A stretch of 63,190 nucleotides of DNA. Source: Chitinispirillaceae bacterium (GTDB lineage Bacteria > Fibrobacterota > Chitinivibrionia > Chitinivibrionales > Chitinispirillaceae). The stretch spans positions 1-63,190 of the forward strand of contig JAFGIN010000128.1 of the NCBI GenBank assembly GCA_016929595.1, in the 5' to 3' direction. Shown here one piece after another: positions 24,926 through 34,338 of the stretch (positions are counted from its first letter, which is position 1; each line of letters begins with the position of its first letter). Below the pieces are notes generated by a model. It saw only the letters and a program-made list of their open reading frames with translations, did not search any database and had not been told where the DNA came from. The position numbers and the translations under genes were made by a program.

Positions 24926-26431
24926 ATGAATACAGAAAATAAAGACAAACCCACAATTATTTCCACTGGAGTTGCAACAGGAATTCTTCCGTGCAGAAAC
25001 AGTGAAAGTAAACCTATTACAGTAATCGGAACCCAGGCTATCCGTGATGGCATCGAGGCGCATTGTCTTGAACAGGCACTCAATGCGCGTTCATCACCGG
25101 GTGTAACGCAGCTGGTCGTAAACCCGGATGCTCATCAGGGGTATGGTGCTCCAATCGGATGTGTTCTCGTTTCTCCAACACATATCTATCCGGGACCTGT
25201 CGGGGTTGACATTAAATGCTCGATGAGTCTGCTGCAACTGGATCTTCCGGTTTCTGAGATCGCGGATAAGCGGATCAGGCGGGATCTGATAAATGCGATT
25301 ACCGAGCGGACACCGACCGGTGCAGGTCAGGGACAGCGTGATGTAAAGAAATCACACAAGATCTCGTATGAACACGCTGTTCAGGCTGTTACTGAAGGTG
25401 CATCGAAACAGGTATGTGAAGCGATGCAGATTCCGGTGGCGTGGGCGCAACGATGTGAAGATGCATTTCATCGTGGCCATGATGGAACGATTGAGTCATT
25501 GACTGTGCGATTTGACAAAATAAAACATCTGAAAGTGTTCAGCAACATAAAAGAAAAACTTTCACAGCTTGGTTCGTATGGGGGTGGAAACCATTTTGGA
25601 GAATGTGAAGTTGTTTCAATTGAGAATGAAGATAAGAATATGACAACGGCAGATATTTTCGGACTGAAAAATGATTCCGTGGCGTTTTTATCACACTGTG
25701 GTTCGAGGGGATTTGGAAATATTCTGGCGACCAATCAGTTTAAAGTGCTGTTTGATCATTTTCAAAAATGGAACATCCCGCTGCCTGCTCAGGACCGGCA
25801 TCTGGTGTATGCGCCACTTGGTTCAACTGAAGCAAATGACTACCTTGACGATATGGCGTTAGGAGCCAACTTTGCAACGGTTAATCATTTGTTGATAAAT
25901 GCTCTTGTTCTTGAAGCATTTCAGGAGGTTATTCCCGGAGTAACTGGAAATCTGGTATATTTTATCAGTCATAACATAGCGAGAAAAGAGATCTATGAAA
26001 ATCGTGAATGCTGGGTGCATCGAAAAGGTGCAACAAGGGCATTTCCAGCGGGGCATTATGCACTTAAAGGAACGCCTTTTGAAAAAACAGGTCATCCGAT
26101 ACTTCTTCCGGGAAATCCGGTAAGTGGTTCAGTCGTTATGACCGCCGAAAAGGGAGCGGAATTGAGCTGCTACAGTGTAAACCATGGTGCTGGAAGGCAA
26201 TTAGGGCGTAAAGCTGCTTTTCGGGAGCTTAATCAGGGATTAGTTGATAAAGAGTTCAGAGATGCTGATATTTTAACTAATTGCCGGACATATCCTAAAG
26301 ATGAAGCCCCATCAGCATATAAGGACTTTGACGAGGTAGTACGCAGTGTTGAACTGGCAGGTCTTGCACGTACAGTTGCACGACTGAAAGCACGTTTTGT
26401 TATTAAGGATTCATCAGGAGCTGATGATTAG
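24926..26431 (+). CDS. rtcB: RNA-splicing ligase RtcB
   Basis: 501 residues from ATG24926 (GAAAGG site 8 bases upstream); the open frame starts at TTG24890 inside the RNA element. RtcB joins 2',3'-cyclic-phosphate or 3'-phosphate RNA ends to 5'-OH ends using GTP and Mn2+. Metal ligands appear in [16 protein letters not shown] and SHCGSRG; the late HNIARKE and the GMP-accepting His in [13 protein letters not shown] are intact. Length and motifs indicate a functional enzyme. It follows three Y-like RNA elements and is 8 bases ahead of a broken rtcA. No rtcR-type regulator or Rsr/Ro60 gene is in the window. Confidence 0.95.
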   Translation: MNTENKDKPTIISTGVATGILPCRNSESKPITVIGTQAIRDGIEAHCLEQALNARSSPGVTQLVVNPDAHQGYGAPIGCVLVSPTHIYPGPVGVDIKCSMSLLQLDLPVSEIADKRIRRDLINAITERTPTGAGQGQRDVKKSHKISYEHAVQAVTEGASKQVCEAMQIPVAWAQRCEDAFHRGHDGTIESLTVRFDKIKHLKVFSNIKEKLSQLGSYGGGNHFGECEVVSIENEDKNMTTADIFGLKNDSVAFLSHCGSRGFGNILATNQFKVLFDHFQKWNIPLPAQDRHLVYAPLGSTEANDYLDDMALGANFATVNHLLINALVLEAFQEVIPGVTGNLVYFISHNIARKEIYENRECWVHRKGATRAFPAGHYALKGTPFEKTGHPILLPGNPVSGSVVMTAEKGAELSCYSVNHGAGRQLGRKAAFRELNQGLVDKEFRDADILTNCRTYPKDEAPSAYKDFDEVVRSVELAGLARTVARLKARFVIKDSSGADD

Positions 26432-26439
26432 GGGATTAC

Positions 26440-27103
26440 ATGATTACTATTGACGGATCACAGAGCGAGGGCGGCGGACAGATTTTACGCAGTGCTCTTA
26501 CATTGTCACTTATTACACAACAGCCTTTTAAAGTTATCAATATCCGGGCTGGACGTTCAAAACCAGGCCTTATGCGACAACACCTTATTGCCGTTGATGC
26601 AGCGGTACAGGTAGGGGCAGGAAAAGTTGACGGTGCCTGTATGGGCAGCAGTGAACTGATGTTCACACCTGGAAAGGTACAAAGCGGTACCTATAATTTT
26701 GCAGTTGGTACTGCCGGAAGTGTTACCCTGGTACTTCAGACTATTCTTCCGGCATTGCTTCTTGCAAACGGTGGAAGTAAACTTGTTCTTGAAAGAGGCA
26801 CCCACAATCCATTTGCTCCGCCATGGGATTTTCTTGCGGGGAGTTAAAGCAGAAACAGTTGCCAGAGGTGTAGCCGATAAAGTTCTGGAATACCTGGCCG
26901 CAGACGATGTGCCTGTTGGTGAGTATCTGGCAGATCAGTTGATGCTCCCGTTTGCACTTGCCAAATCCGGATCGTATCGGACATTGCCATTATCACAGCA
27001 TTCGAAAACAAATCTTGAGGTTATAAAATTGTTTCTTGACACAAAGATCAGGATGGAAGAATGTCAGGATGGGTGCGTGAGGTTGCTATTTGCTGATAGG
27101 TAA
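26440..27103 (+). pseudogene. rtcA: RNA 3'-phosphate cyclase RtcA, internal deletion and frameshift
   Basis: The first frame (26440-26847) matches RtcA from the start: [46 protein letters not shown] and [10 protein letters not shown]. The +1 frame from about 26835 picks up near the RtcA C-terminus: DDVPVGEYLADQLMLPFALA and SQHSKTNLEV, including the position of the catalytic His. Roughly 120 residues between these, including the insert domain, are missing and the junction is out of frame. About 220 codons remain of a usual 340. This is a deletion, not a simple frameshift, so cyclase activity should be lost. Confidence 0.88.
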
Positions 27104-27482
27104 CTTGATCTATTTTACTTATGAGTTTAAAATAGCGCTTGCATTGGAAAAATACAACTATCTCAATAAATTTTTGAGGTAGCGCAGCAAACATTTTTTA
27201 AAAAAAATCGTTGCTGTAGTTGCTGTGAAAAGCCAGCTTTAAACAGTCAGGACAACACCCTACCTGTGGTCAATAAAGCTATTTTTGAAAAACACCCTTT
27301 TTAAATGCAGTTTTGCTTAAAGAAATCATAATCCAGAGTAACCAAAAATGTTATAGGCATTTAGCTATCAAATATTATACAATCGAAATGTATCAAATGA
27401 AAACTAGTTGTTTCAGGTATCTGGTCTTAACAGGATAGTAGCTATGAATAACACTACAGAACAAGTAGCAGTACATTATGAA
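27104..27482. other. Non-coding gap after rtcA
   Basis: About 380 AT-rich bases between the rtcA pseudogene and the right 68-bp repeat. No gene-like frame, tRNA part or clear terminator was found. It may hold further decayed sequence from the bracketed segment. Confidence 0.6.
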
Positions 27483-27550
27483 ACGAAATTCATACCGGTG
27501 ACCGAAAGAAGAACCGTGAATGTTGCGTCGTGGCGTGAAGTGAACTGAAC
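27483..27550. repeat. 68-bp direct repeat, right copy
   Basis: Perfect copy of 23246-23313 in the same orientation. Here it is intergenic: it would read as the last residues of the pilin-like protein (FIPVTERRTVNVASWREVN) with no gene in front. Identity starts at ACGAAATTC and ends at GTGAACTGAAC; flanks differ on both sides. Confidence 0.9.
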
Positions 27551-27585
27551 CTGCTCGATGATTACTATCCCTGGTAATTTTTCCA

Positions 27586-28224
27586 TTAAACTTCATTCTT
27601 TTCATTTACGTAGTTGCGAATATGCTTTATTATTGACTGATACTTTTTTTCGTCGCCTTTACGGCAATAAAGTGTGGGACTTCGAAACTGTGGTAACTTC
27701 CCATCACTGTTCGAAGGAATGACAAGTGGGTATACCTCCTGGTAGCTGCTCCATGGAAGAAGAACAATTTCATCCTGTCCACAACTGTCCAGAGCCTCTA
27801 TATTAGATTGGTGCAGTCTGATATCTACAGTCGATGGTAAGTATCGTTTGATGGTAAGACTGTCGGCAATTGTGTGTACGATTGCCCGCTCAAGAGAAGA
27901 TTCCTCTATCATTCTGTTTGACCGGCCAACAAGCGTCCATCCGTTTCCAAGCGGAAACGCGGTCAATACAGCAACTCCCTCCGATTCTCTTGCTGGTCTG
28001 CCAACAAATGAAATGTCAATTTGTCCTGCCTGTATCGCAGCCATGACTTCCATGGTGTTATTGAACGGTATGACCTCATAATCGATATTGTCACCTGCAG
28101 GGGGCAGAAAATGACGATTCATAGTTGGACATGCTCCCAAACGAACGTGTTGTGAGGGCTTTTGTGCTGTTTGGGCCCACAAACACAAAGGCAGGAACAT
28201 CAGGATTGCGAAAATGTTGTTCAT
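27586..28224 (-). CDS. Periplasmic binding-protein-like (PBP superfamily) protein
   Basis: 212 residues with a clear signal peptide (NNIFAILMFLPLCLWAQ). The body resembles a shortened type 2 periplasmic binding protein of the phosphate/phosphonate style: VRLGACPTMNRHFLPPA, VMAAIQAGQIDISFVGRPA, GWTLVGRSNR and QDEIVLLPWSSYQEVYP. Full family members are longer. It lies downstream of, and on the same strand as, the RND efflux operon, about 100 bases away. Function and ligand are not evident. Confidence 0.55.
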   Translation of the reverse strand: MNNIFAILMFLPLCLWAQTAQKPSQHVRLGACPTMNRHFLPPAGDNIDYEVIPFNNTMEVMAAIQAGQIDISFVGRPARESEGVAVLTAFPLGNGWTLVGRSNRMIEESSLERAIVHTIADSLTIKRYLPSTVDIRLHQSNIEALDSCGQDEIVLLPWSSYQEVYPLVIPSNSDGKLPQFRSPTLYCRKGDEKKYQSIIKHIRNYVNEKNEV

Positions 28225-28324
28225 GAGATTGACTCCATTTGTTATCTAAGGATGAATGTAATATATCATTTATTTTTAACGCTATGGTGGCATTGTCCAT
28301 ACAACATCCTGATTGTTGTTATGA

Positions 28325-31300
28325 TCATTTTTTCTGCTGTTTCCCACTGAATAGTACATACAGACACGGCATTAGAAAGAGTGCCACCGCAATCTCCATA
28401 ACAAGTCCGCCCACCGCAGCAACAGCCATCGGACGCAACATGTCACCACCTTCTTCTATAGCAAGTGCCAGTGGAATAAGTCCGGCAAGGGTACTGACCG
28501 TGGTCATCACACGGGGACGCAGACGTATTTTTGCTGCTTTTATAACAGCATCCATCGGTGATAATTTATCGCTGGTCCTCAATTCGTTGGCAAAGGTGAG
28601 CAGCAGAACACCATCATTGACTGTTGCCGATATGACGATGAGGATACCAATGACCACCGTTGCGCCCAGCGGTTGCCCGGTCATGTACATAAGAATTGCT
28701 GAGCCGGCAAGACAGAACGGAATGCTCCCGAGAATAAGAGACGGAAGCTTTACACTGTTAAATTGAACGGCTAGAACGACAAATGAAAAGAAAAGTGCAA
28801 ATGCCATGACCCCAAGGATGTTGCGCACCATTTCAGTCATCATCTGCGCTACTCCGCCAAACGAGAGGCCATATCCGGGTGGAATATCGATCTTTTCGAG
28901 CGCGCGTTTGAGTTCCGCCGCAGCCTGCCCAACACTCACTCCTGCTGCATCACCGCGAACGATCACCTGCTTTTGCTGATTTTCGCGCACAATTTCCACC
29001 GGACCGACAGCTCGGGTCACCTGCGCGATATCACCGATTCGCAGATAGCTTCCTCCTGAACCTGCAAGGGGAAGGTTTCTCACTGCATCGATATTATCGA
29101 TATCACGCTCCGGAATCCGCAGTCGGATATTGTAGTACTCATTGCCATCACGAAAACGGGTCGCTACAGTACCGTTTACCAGTGATTGCATTGTAAGGGC
29201 AATATCCTCCACCGAAACGCCGGCGTCGGAAGCCTTTGCGCGATCGACAATCACCCGATATTCGGGACGCGACAAATCCATCGAGACGTAGATATTAGTG
29301 AAGTGGTCGAGCGCGTTCATTGCGGCTGAAGTGCGGCGGGCGATATCGAAAAGTTGCGGCAGTTCCTGCCCGGTAATCTTGAGTTCGATATCGGCGTCAC
29401 CGAGTTTGCGGATTCCCTTGAGTTTCATCTGCATCACCATGACGTTACCACCGGGAACCTGTATCTTGCCGGTAATGGGTCGCAATTCTTCGATAAACTG
29501 CGTTGTGGTAATATTTCTGCGTCGTCGCGGAACAAGCTGAATGTTGAGTTCACCCTCATTTGCTATTTCGTAAGTGTAAAGACCTTGCACCCTGCCACCT
29601 GCTAAAGTAAACATGCTTTCGATGCGCTTGTCATCACCAATACGTTTTTCCAGCTGTAAAAGGATCTTGTTGGTCTGTTCGAGTGAGGCACCGGTGGGAA
29701 GTTTTACTTTTACTATGATGCGACCATCATCGGGTTGCGGTAGAAACTCGCTGCCGAGTTGCCGTAAAAACAGTACTCCTGCAAAAAGAGATACAATGAA
29801 AAGCAAAAGTGCCACCCCACGGTAGCGCACTACCCGTTCGAGCAATACACCATAGTAAGTGGTAATACGATCGAAGAAGCGTTCGAACGCCGTCGTTTTC
29901 TGTTCTCCTTTTTTTCTGCCAAGAGCAATCGCCGCAACAGTGGGCGTGATCGTTATGGCAACCACGAGACTGATAACGACAATTCCGGCAATCACCAGAA
30001 TGAGTTCCTTGAACAGCAGGCTCACCAGTCCTGGCACAATGAGGAATGGAACGAAGAGCGCAAGAAACGAAAGTGTTCCCGCGACAATGGCAGGGCCGAC
30101 TTCCGCAGCTGCGTCAACCACGCATTCGTTTACAGAAAGGTCGGGGTGTTCCTTTCGTCGCCGGGTTATGGTTTCAATAACGACAATAGAGTTGTCTACA
30201 AGCACGCCGATGGCGATCACCAGACCGCCAAGTGAAAAAATATTGAGAGAGAAACCGGCGATTTTCATTAGTCCGAAATTGAATACCAGGGTAAGTGGCA
30301 TACTGAGCGCCACAACCAGTACCTGTCGCCACGATCCAAGAAAAAGAAAAACGATAAAGATGACAAGTGCCATGGCTTCAATAGCTGAATTGCGAACACC
30401 GTCAAGAGCAGATCGTACATAATCTGCCTGATTTTCCACCATGCCAAGTGTAATACCTGCAGGAAGTGCTTCGCGTAGTTCTGCAACCTGCCCGTTGACG
30501 GCTTCAGCGACAGCGACTGTATTGGCATCGGCCTGTTTCAGTACGCTCAGTTTGACGCATGGTTTTCCGCCAAGACGGGTAATCACCCGCACCTCCTCGT
30601 GCGAGTCCTCAACCGTGGCAATATCTCCCAAAAGCAGTTTTGCGTTGCCATCACGGATAATCTGCACGTTGCGGATGTCGTCAAGTGAGGAATATTCTCC
30701 GATCGTCCTGGCGATTATCTCACGATTCCCGGTGGTCACCCGCCCACCGAACAAATCAATATTTTCACTGCGCAGTCGCTGCATGATCTGCGGCAGGGTA
30801 AGCCCGTGTTTTTCCAGTGCTGCGGGATCAAGGTGTACCCGTACCTCCCGTTTCAGTCCACCCACGATCTCGGTTCCTGCAACTCCTGCTACTGAAAGGA
30901 GCCGGTCTTGTAGCCACTCGTCAACCCAGGTACGCAGTTTAACGAGATCCCACCGATCGCTCGCTATGGTGAGTTGCACCACCGGAAGTTGCGACGGATC
31001 TGACTTGATGACAACTGGCGGATCGATATTCTTTGGTAGTTCACGCGCCACACGTGCCATTGCTGCAAGTGCGTCCTGATAGGCGACATCGGCATTTATG
31101 CCATATTTGAAATTGACAAGAAGAGTGTACATCCCTTCAATAGCCGACGATTCGATATAGTCGAGACCGTCCACCGTGGCCATCTGCCGTTCAATCGGGT
31201 CAGCCACGTTCTTGTCGATCTCTTCGGGCGTTGCACCGCGCCACCAGATATGCACTTTTATCATCGGATAGGTTATTGATGGAAGAAAATCGACCGGCAG

Positions 31301-31393
31301 GCTGCGCATACCGTAAAAACCAAGTACGCAGAGTGCCACAGCGATCATTCCGGTGGCGAATTTCCTATAAACGGAAAGTCGTGTAATTTTCAT
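28325..31393 (-). CDS. RND-family efflux permease (AcrB/HAE1-like)
   Basis: 1022 residues, full length for a hydrophobe/amphiphile efflux RND pump. Twelve spans arranged 1+5 and 1+5, two large periplasmic loops, and family motifs RSLPVDFLPSITYPMIKVHIWWRGATPEEID near the N-terminus, VIAIGVLVDNSIVVIE in TM4 (proton-relay Asp) and PRVMTTVSTLAGLIPLAL late. It exports substrates across both membranes by proton-motive force with the adaptor and TolC-like proteins encoded upstream; its ATG overlaps the adaptor stop. Base composition is richer in GC than neighbours, suggesting separate ancestry. Confidence 0.93.
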   Translation of the reverse strand: MKITRLSVYRKFATGMIAVALCVLGFYGMRSLPVDFLPSITYPMIKVHIWWRGATPEEIDKNVADPIERQMATVDGLDYIESSAIEGMYTLLVNFKYGINADVAYQDALAAMARVARELPKNIDPPVVIKSDPSQLPVVQLTIASDRWDLVKLRTWVDEWLQDRLLSVAGVAGTEIVGGLKREVRVHLDPAALEKHGLTLPQIMQRLRSENIDLFGGRVTTGNREIIARTIGEYSSLDDIRNVQIIRDGNAKLLLGDIATVEDSHEEVRVITRLGGKPCVKLSVLKQADANTVAVAEAVNGQVAELREALPAGITLGMVENQADYVRSALDGVRNSAIEAMALVIFIVFLFLGSWRQVLVVALSMPLTLVFNFGLMKIAGFSLNIFSLGGLVIAIGVLVDNSIVVIETITRRRKEHPDLSVNECVVDAAAEVGPAIVAGTLSFLALFVPFLIVPGLVSLLFKELILVIAGIVVISLVVAITITPTVAAIALGRKKGEQKTTAFERFFDRITTYYGVLLERVVRYRGVALLLFIVSLFAGVLFLRQLGSEFLPQPDDGRIIVKVKLPTGASLEQTNKILLQLEKRIGDDKRIESMFTLAGGRVQGLYTYEIANEGELNIQLVPRRRRNITTTQFIEELRPITGKIQVPGGNVMVMQMKLKGIRKLGDADIELKITGQELPQLFDIARRTSAAMNALDHFTNIYVSMDLSRPEYRVIVDRAKASDAGVSVEDIALTMQSLVNGTVATRFRDGNEYYNIRLRIPERDIDNIDAVRNLPLAGSGGSYLRIGDIAQVTRAVGPVEIVRENQQKQVIVRGDAAGVSVGQAAAELKRALEKIDIPPGYGLSFGGVAQMMTEMVRNILGVMAFALFFSFVVLAVQFNSVKLPSLILGSIPFCLAGSAILMYMTGQPLGATVVIGILIVISATVNDGVLLLTFANELRTSDKLSPMDAVIKAAKIRLRPRVMTTVSTLAGLIPLALAIEEGGDMLRPMAVAAVGGLVMEIAVALFLMPCLYVLFSGKQQKK

Positions 31394-32508
31394 TACCGGG
31401 TTTCCTTTCCGGAGCCTTCGGGAGGAGAATTCTTTGTCCCCTGTTTCTCGTTTTTCGGGTCTGCCAGTCGCACTGCTGCGCCATCCTTGAGTTTTTCATT
31501 ACCGGCAACAATTACCCTGTCCCCTGCGGCAATACCTGATATGATCTGCACCTTTCCGGTACTCTCTATGCCAGTTTTTACTTTTCTCACTCTGGCTATG
31601 TTGCCTTCAGTGACAAATGCGATACTTCCGCCTGCCGGATTGATTACCACTGCGTTTTCCGGTACGATTATCGCACTATCAACAGATGAGGTGATCACCT
31701 CCACACGAACGAACATGCCCGGAAGGAGCGCAAGAGCGCCTTTGGGCTTTATCTCGATTGTACGGGTACGTGTTCGCTCGTTAAGATACGGATAGAGACG
31801 AATGACGTTGCCGTTTACGGTTTTGCCGGGATCGGCGTCGAAACGCAGCCGTGCTTCCATACCGGTGCGTAGTCGCGTGGATTCCCGTTCCGGAATTTCG
31901 ACTCGAACAACAAGACTTGACGGATCATACAATTCGAGAAGTGTTGTACGCGGAGCAACGAAATCACCCTCCCGAACCGGAATTCGTGAAATCACGCCAC
32001 TCCAGGGTGCAGTGATCGAGAAGTCTCCCGACGTCTCCCGGGCCCCGGCAAGTTGCGCCCGCACATTTTCATACTTCGCTTTTGCAGCGTCTAACTGTTC
32101 GCCAGCCAGCGCCTTTTTGTCAACAAGTTCACGGGTGCGTCTGAGATTGTCCTCCTCTTTACGGAGCTCCTCCTCGAGTGATACGACGAGAGCGTTGACT
32201 TTTGATTTTCTGCCTATAGAACAGAGCTTTTTACCGGTGCGCACAGTATCACCTTCGCGAACGCCAAGATAGACTACCGGCCCTTCTGCCGGAGAACCTA
32301 ACCTCGCTGTACGGTATGGTTCAACACTACCGGTAAGTTCCATAGAGTGGGAGATGGTGCCGATAACTGCCATTTTTGTTGTTACAAGCGGGATCTTTTT
32401 CGGTTGCGCCCGGGGCGGCGTTTTGACACTGCAGCCGGTGATAATGATAACCGCCATAAGTGGCAGCGAGAACGCAGCCATACCTGATCGCAATAGTTCG
32501 AACCTCAT
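31393..32508 (-). CDS. RND efflux periplasmic adaptor (HlyD/AcrA family), lipoprotein
   Basis: 371 residues. Lipobox IITGC near residues 22-26. Barrel-sandwich halves ARLGSPAEGPVVYLGVREGD and FSITAPWSGVISRIPVREGD surround a coiled-coil hairpin at about 105-155; beta-barrel and membrane-proximal domains follow. It links the RND pump to the TolC-like duct. Start overlaps the tolC-like gene by 4 bases and its stop overlaps the RND start, a tightly coupled operon. Confidence 0.92.
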   Translation of the reverse strand: MRFELLRSGMAAFSLPLMAVIIITGCSVKTPPRAQPKKIPLVTTKMAVIGTISHSMELTGSVEPYRTARLGSPAEGPVVYLGVREGDTVRTGKKLCSIGRKSKVNALVVSLEEELRKEEDNLRRTRELVDKKALAGEQLDAAKAKYENVRAQLAGARETSGDFSITAPWSGVISRIPVREGDFVAPRTTLLELYDPSSLVVRVEIPERESTRLRTGMEARLRFDADPGKTVNGNVIRLYPYLNERTRTRTIEIKPKGALALLPGMFVRVEVITSSVDSAIIVPENAVVINPAGGSIAFVTEGNIARVRKVKTGIESTGKVQIISGIAAGDRVIVAGNEKLKDGAAVRLADPKNEKQGTKNSPPEGSGKETR

Positions 32509-33965
32509 TGAATACTGTCCTTTCCAACGGCAAATTTGAGTTGTTCTCCTGCAATGCAGGCATCGGCAAGAGCCTGGTGATAGGCCGTTTCAGTTTCGAG
32601 AAGGGCACTCTGTGCATCGAGCACATCGGTAACCGTTCCTTTTCCGAGTGTGTATTTTTCCTGTTCAATGCGAAGACTTTCTTTCGCCTGGTTGATACTT
32701 TTTCGGGCTGTTTCGATACGTTCTCTGGCGGATGTCATATTGGCGTATGCTGTCTGTACTTCGAGGCTGATCTGCAGTGAGCGCGCCCGAAGAGTCTGTT
32801 GTGCCGCTGCGAGCCGGGCTTTTGCTTCAGCAACGGTTGCCCGTCGTCTTCCGGCGTCGAATAGTGTAATTTCCGCGCCTGCGCCAATGCGTCCAGCGTC
32901 AACTGTTGAACTGGTGGTATCTGCGCCTGTGCTACCTGGCGCCCAGCGTCCTCCCCACGATGCGGCAAGGTTAATAGTGGGGGCATATCCGGATTTCGCT
33001 GCTGCAACACGGCGCTCCAGTGCTGCGACATCGTCGTTCATTGCAAGAAAATCTGGCCTGGTCAATAGTGCTGTGGCAACCATTTGATCCGGAGATTGCT
33101 CCTGAAAAACGTATGATTCAAGATTTCCGGAGACCCGGGGCTGTAATGTGCCATCATCATTGCCGATCAGATTGAGCAAAAGCTGATAGCGGATACGCTG
33201 GTCGTTACCCTGGCGGATACCTCGCTGTTTCAGGTCGGCGAGCCGTACATCGATGCGCATCCTATCAACCGGTGCAGCCTTGCGCCCGGCAATCATGTCG
33301 TCAATTCGCTGCAGGTGATTTTCGAGCGTACGGGTGGAAAATTCGAGCGCTTCGATCAGTTTCTCCCCGGCAAGAAGTGAATAGAAAACACTCGAAATGT
33401 TGAATACCAGTTCATCGGTGGTGCGTGAGAGACGCTTTTCTGCCGACTGTCCGAGTAGCTCAGCAGCTCGCAGTTCGTTTATAAGCCGTCTTCCGCTAAA
33501 AAGTGGCATACGGAGAATAATGTCTCCCGAAAAGATATCATTCCCATACACCCCGGGTTCTCCATTGTACCGTGCCTGAATCAGACGCTGATCATTAAGG
33601 TATCGACTGTAATCAGCCACGCCAGACAGGGTGGGGAATAGCGATGAACGTATTTTCTTTGTAAAAGCTTCAGCTTCTTTTACAGAATAGCCTGCGGCTT
33701 TAAGATGAGGGTTATTCTCAAGTGCTGCAGTAATTGCCATGTCAAGTGTAAGTGCCGTATGGGAATCGGTGGGCGATCTGGTGTACCTGTTTTCATTCTG
33801 CTCTGCCGCTATTATAACAGGAAATATTTGTTTCGCAATTGGTTCGGAGGATGCGCTATCAAGTTGCGGTATCGTATCGGAAAACGATGTGGCAACAAGC
33901 ATCGTTATAATTGCAGGTATCATAGAACGATAAAGACCCATAGCTTTTTTCACCGCTGCATCCAT
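32505..33965 (-). CDS. TolC-family outer-membrane channel of RND operon
   Basis: 486 residues with a signal segment after an 8- to 15-residue leader (MIPAIITMLVATSFSDT). Two repeated OEP domains: ALTLDMAITAALENNPHLKAAGYSV begins the first, and late parts have ITLFDAGRRRATVAEAKARLAAAQ and QAKESLRIEQEKYTLGKGTVTDVLDAQSALLETETAYHQA, hallmarks of TolC helices. First gene of the pump operon; the promoter should lie in the palindrome-rich gap before 34339. Confidence 0.9.
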   Translation of the reverse strand: MDAAVKKAMGLYRSMIPAIITMLVATSFSDTIPQLDSASSEPIAKQIFPVIIAAEQNENRYTRSPTDSHTALTLDMAITAALENNPHLKAAGYSVKEAEAFTKKIRSSLFPTLSGVADYSRYLNDQRLIQARYNGEPGVYGNDIFSGDIILRMPLFSGRRLINELRAAELLGQSAEKRLSRTTDELVFNISSVFYSLLAGEKLIEALEFSTRTLENHLQRIDDMIAGRKAAPVDRMRIDVRLADLKQRGIRQGNDQRIRYQLLLNLIGNDDGTLQPRVSGNLESYVFQEQSPDQMVATALLTRPDFLAMNDDVAALERRVAAAKSGYAPTINLAASWGGRWAPGSTGADTTSSTVDAGRIGAGAEITLFDAGRRRATVAEAKARLAAAQQTLRARSLQISLEVQTAYANMTSARERIETARKSINQAKESLRIEQEKYTLGKGTVTDVLDAQSALLETETAYHQALADACIAGEQLKFAVGKDSIQ

Positions 33966-34153
33966 CCTTTCACTTTTATGAAAATCCTGCGCGCCGATCT
34001 GTTCAACTTATTCCTGCACAGTCCTTTAGAATATACATGTGAATTATTTGTTACCAAAATTGTATCTGACCCTAAATCGGACGATTCCTTCACGCGATCT
34101 GCTTCGCATCTTCGGCATCTTGGGGGTTGCTGTTGCCCGGAAATACTACTTGT

Positions 34154-34223
34154 TGGCTTCGGGAGCCTCAGTCAACGTTGCCTTCGAGAGTCTCAGGCAA
34201 CGGTGCCTGAGGCTCTCGAAGGC
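34154..34223. repeat. Palindromic repeat element, copies B and C
   Basis: GGCTTCGGGAGCCTCAGTCA (about 34154-34173) matches the copy at 11068-11087 with one change. Next, GCCTTCGAGAGTCTCAGGC (34180-34198) and GCCTGAGGCTCTCGAAGGC (34205-34223) form a 19-bp hairpin with one G-T. It lies in the 370-base gap between the RND operon start and the 3' end of the arsenic operon, so it could end transcription of the latter. The rest of the gap shows nothing else recognisable. Confidence 0.8.
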
Positions 34224-34338
34224 ACCGTTGAAACCCCAAGCGGTATAAGATAATCGTTGCTCTGCCGGATACTTTGCGCTTAAAGAACGATAGTGACAAT
34301 CTGCACTTTGTAATAACGATAGCAAGATGGTCTACTTC

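Noticed and set aside
26440-27103. Programmed frameshift in rtcA
   Set aside because: Roughly 120 residues of the family are missing between the two frames, so frameshifting could not restore the protein.
28239-32272. Long plus-strand open frames opposite the RND operon
   Set aside because: They are Ser/Thr/Arg-rich antisense shadows of GC-rich genes, without family motifs or ribosome sites.
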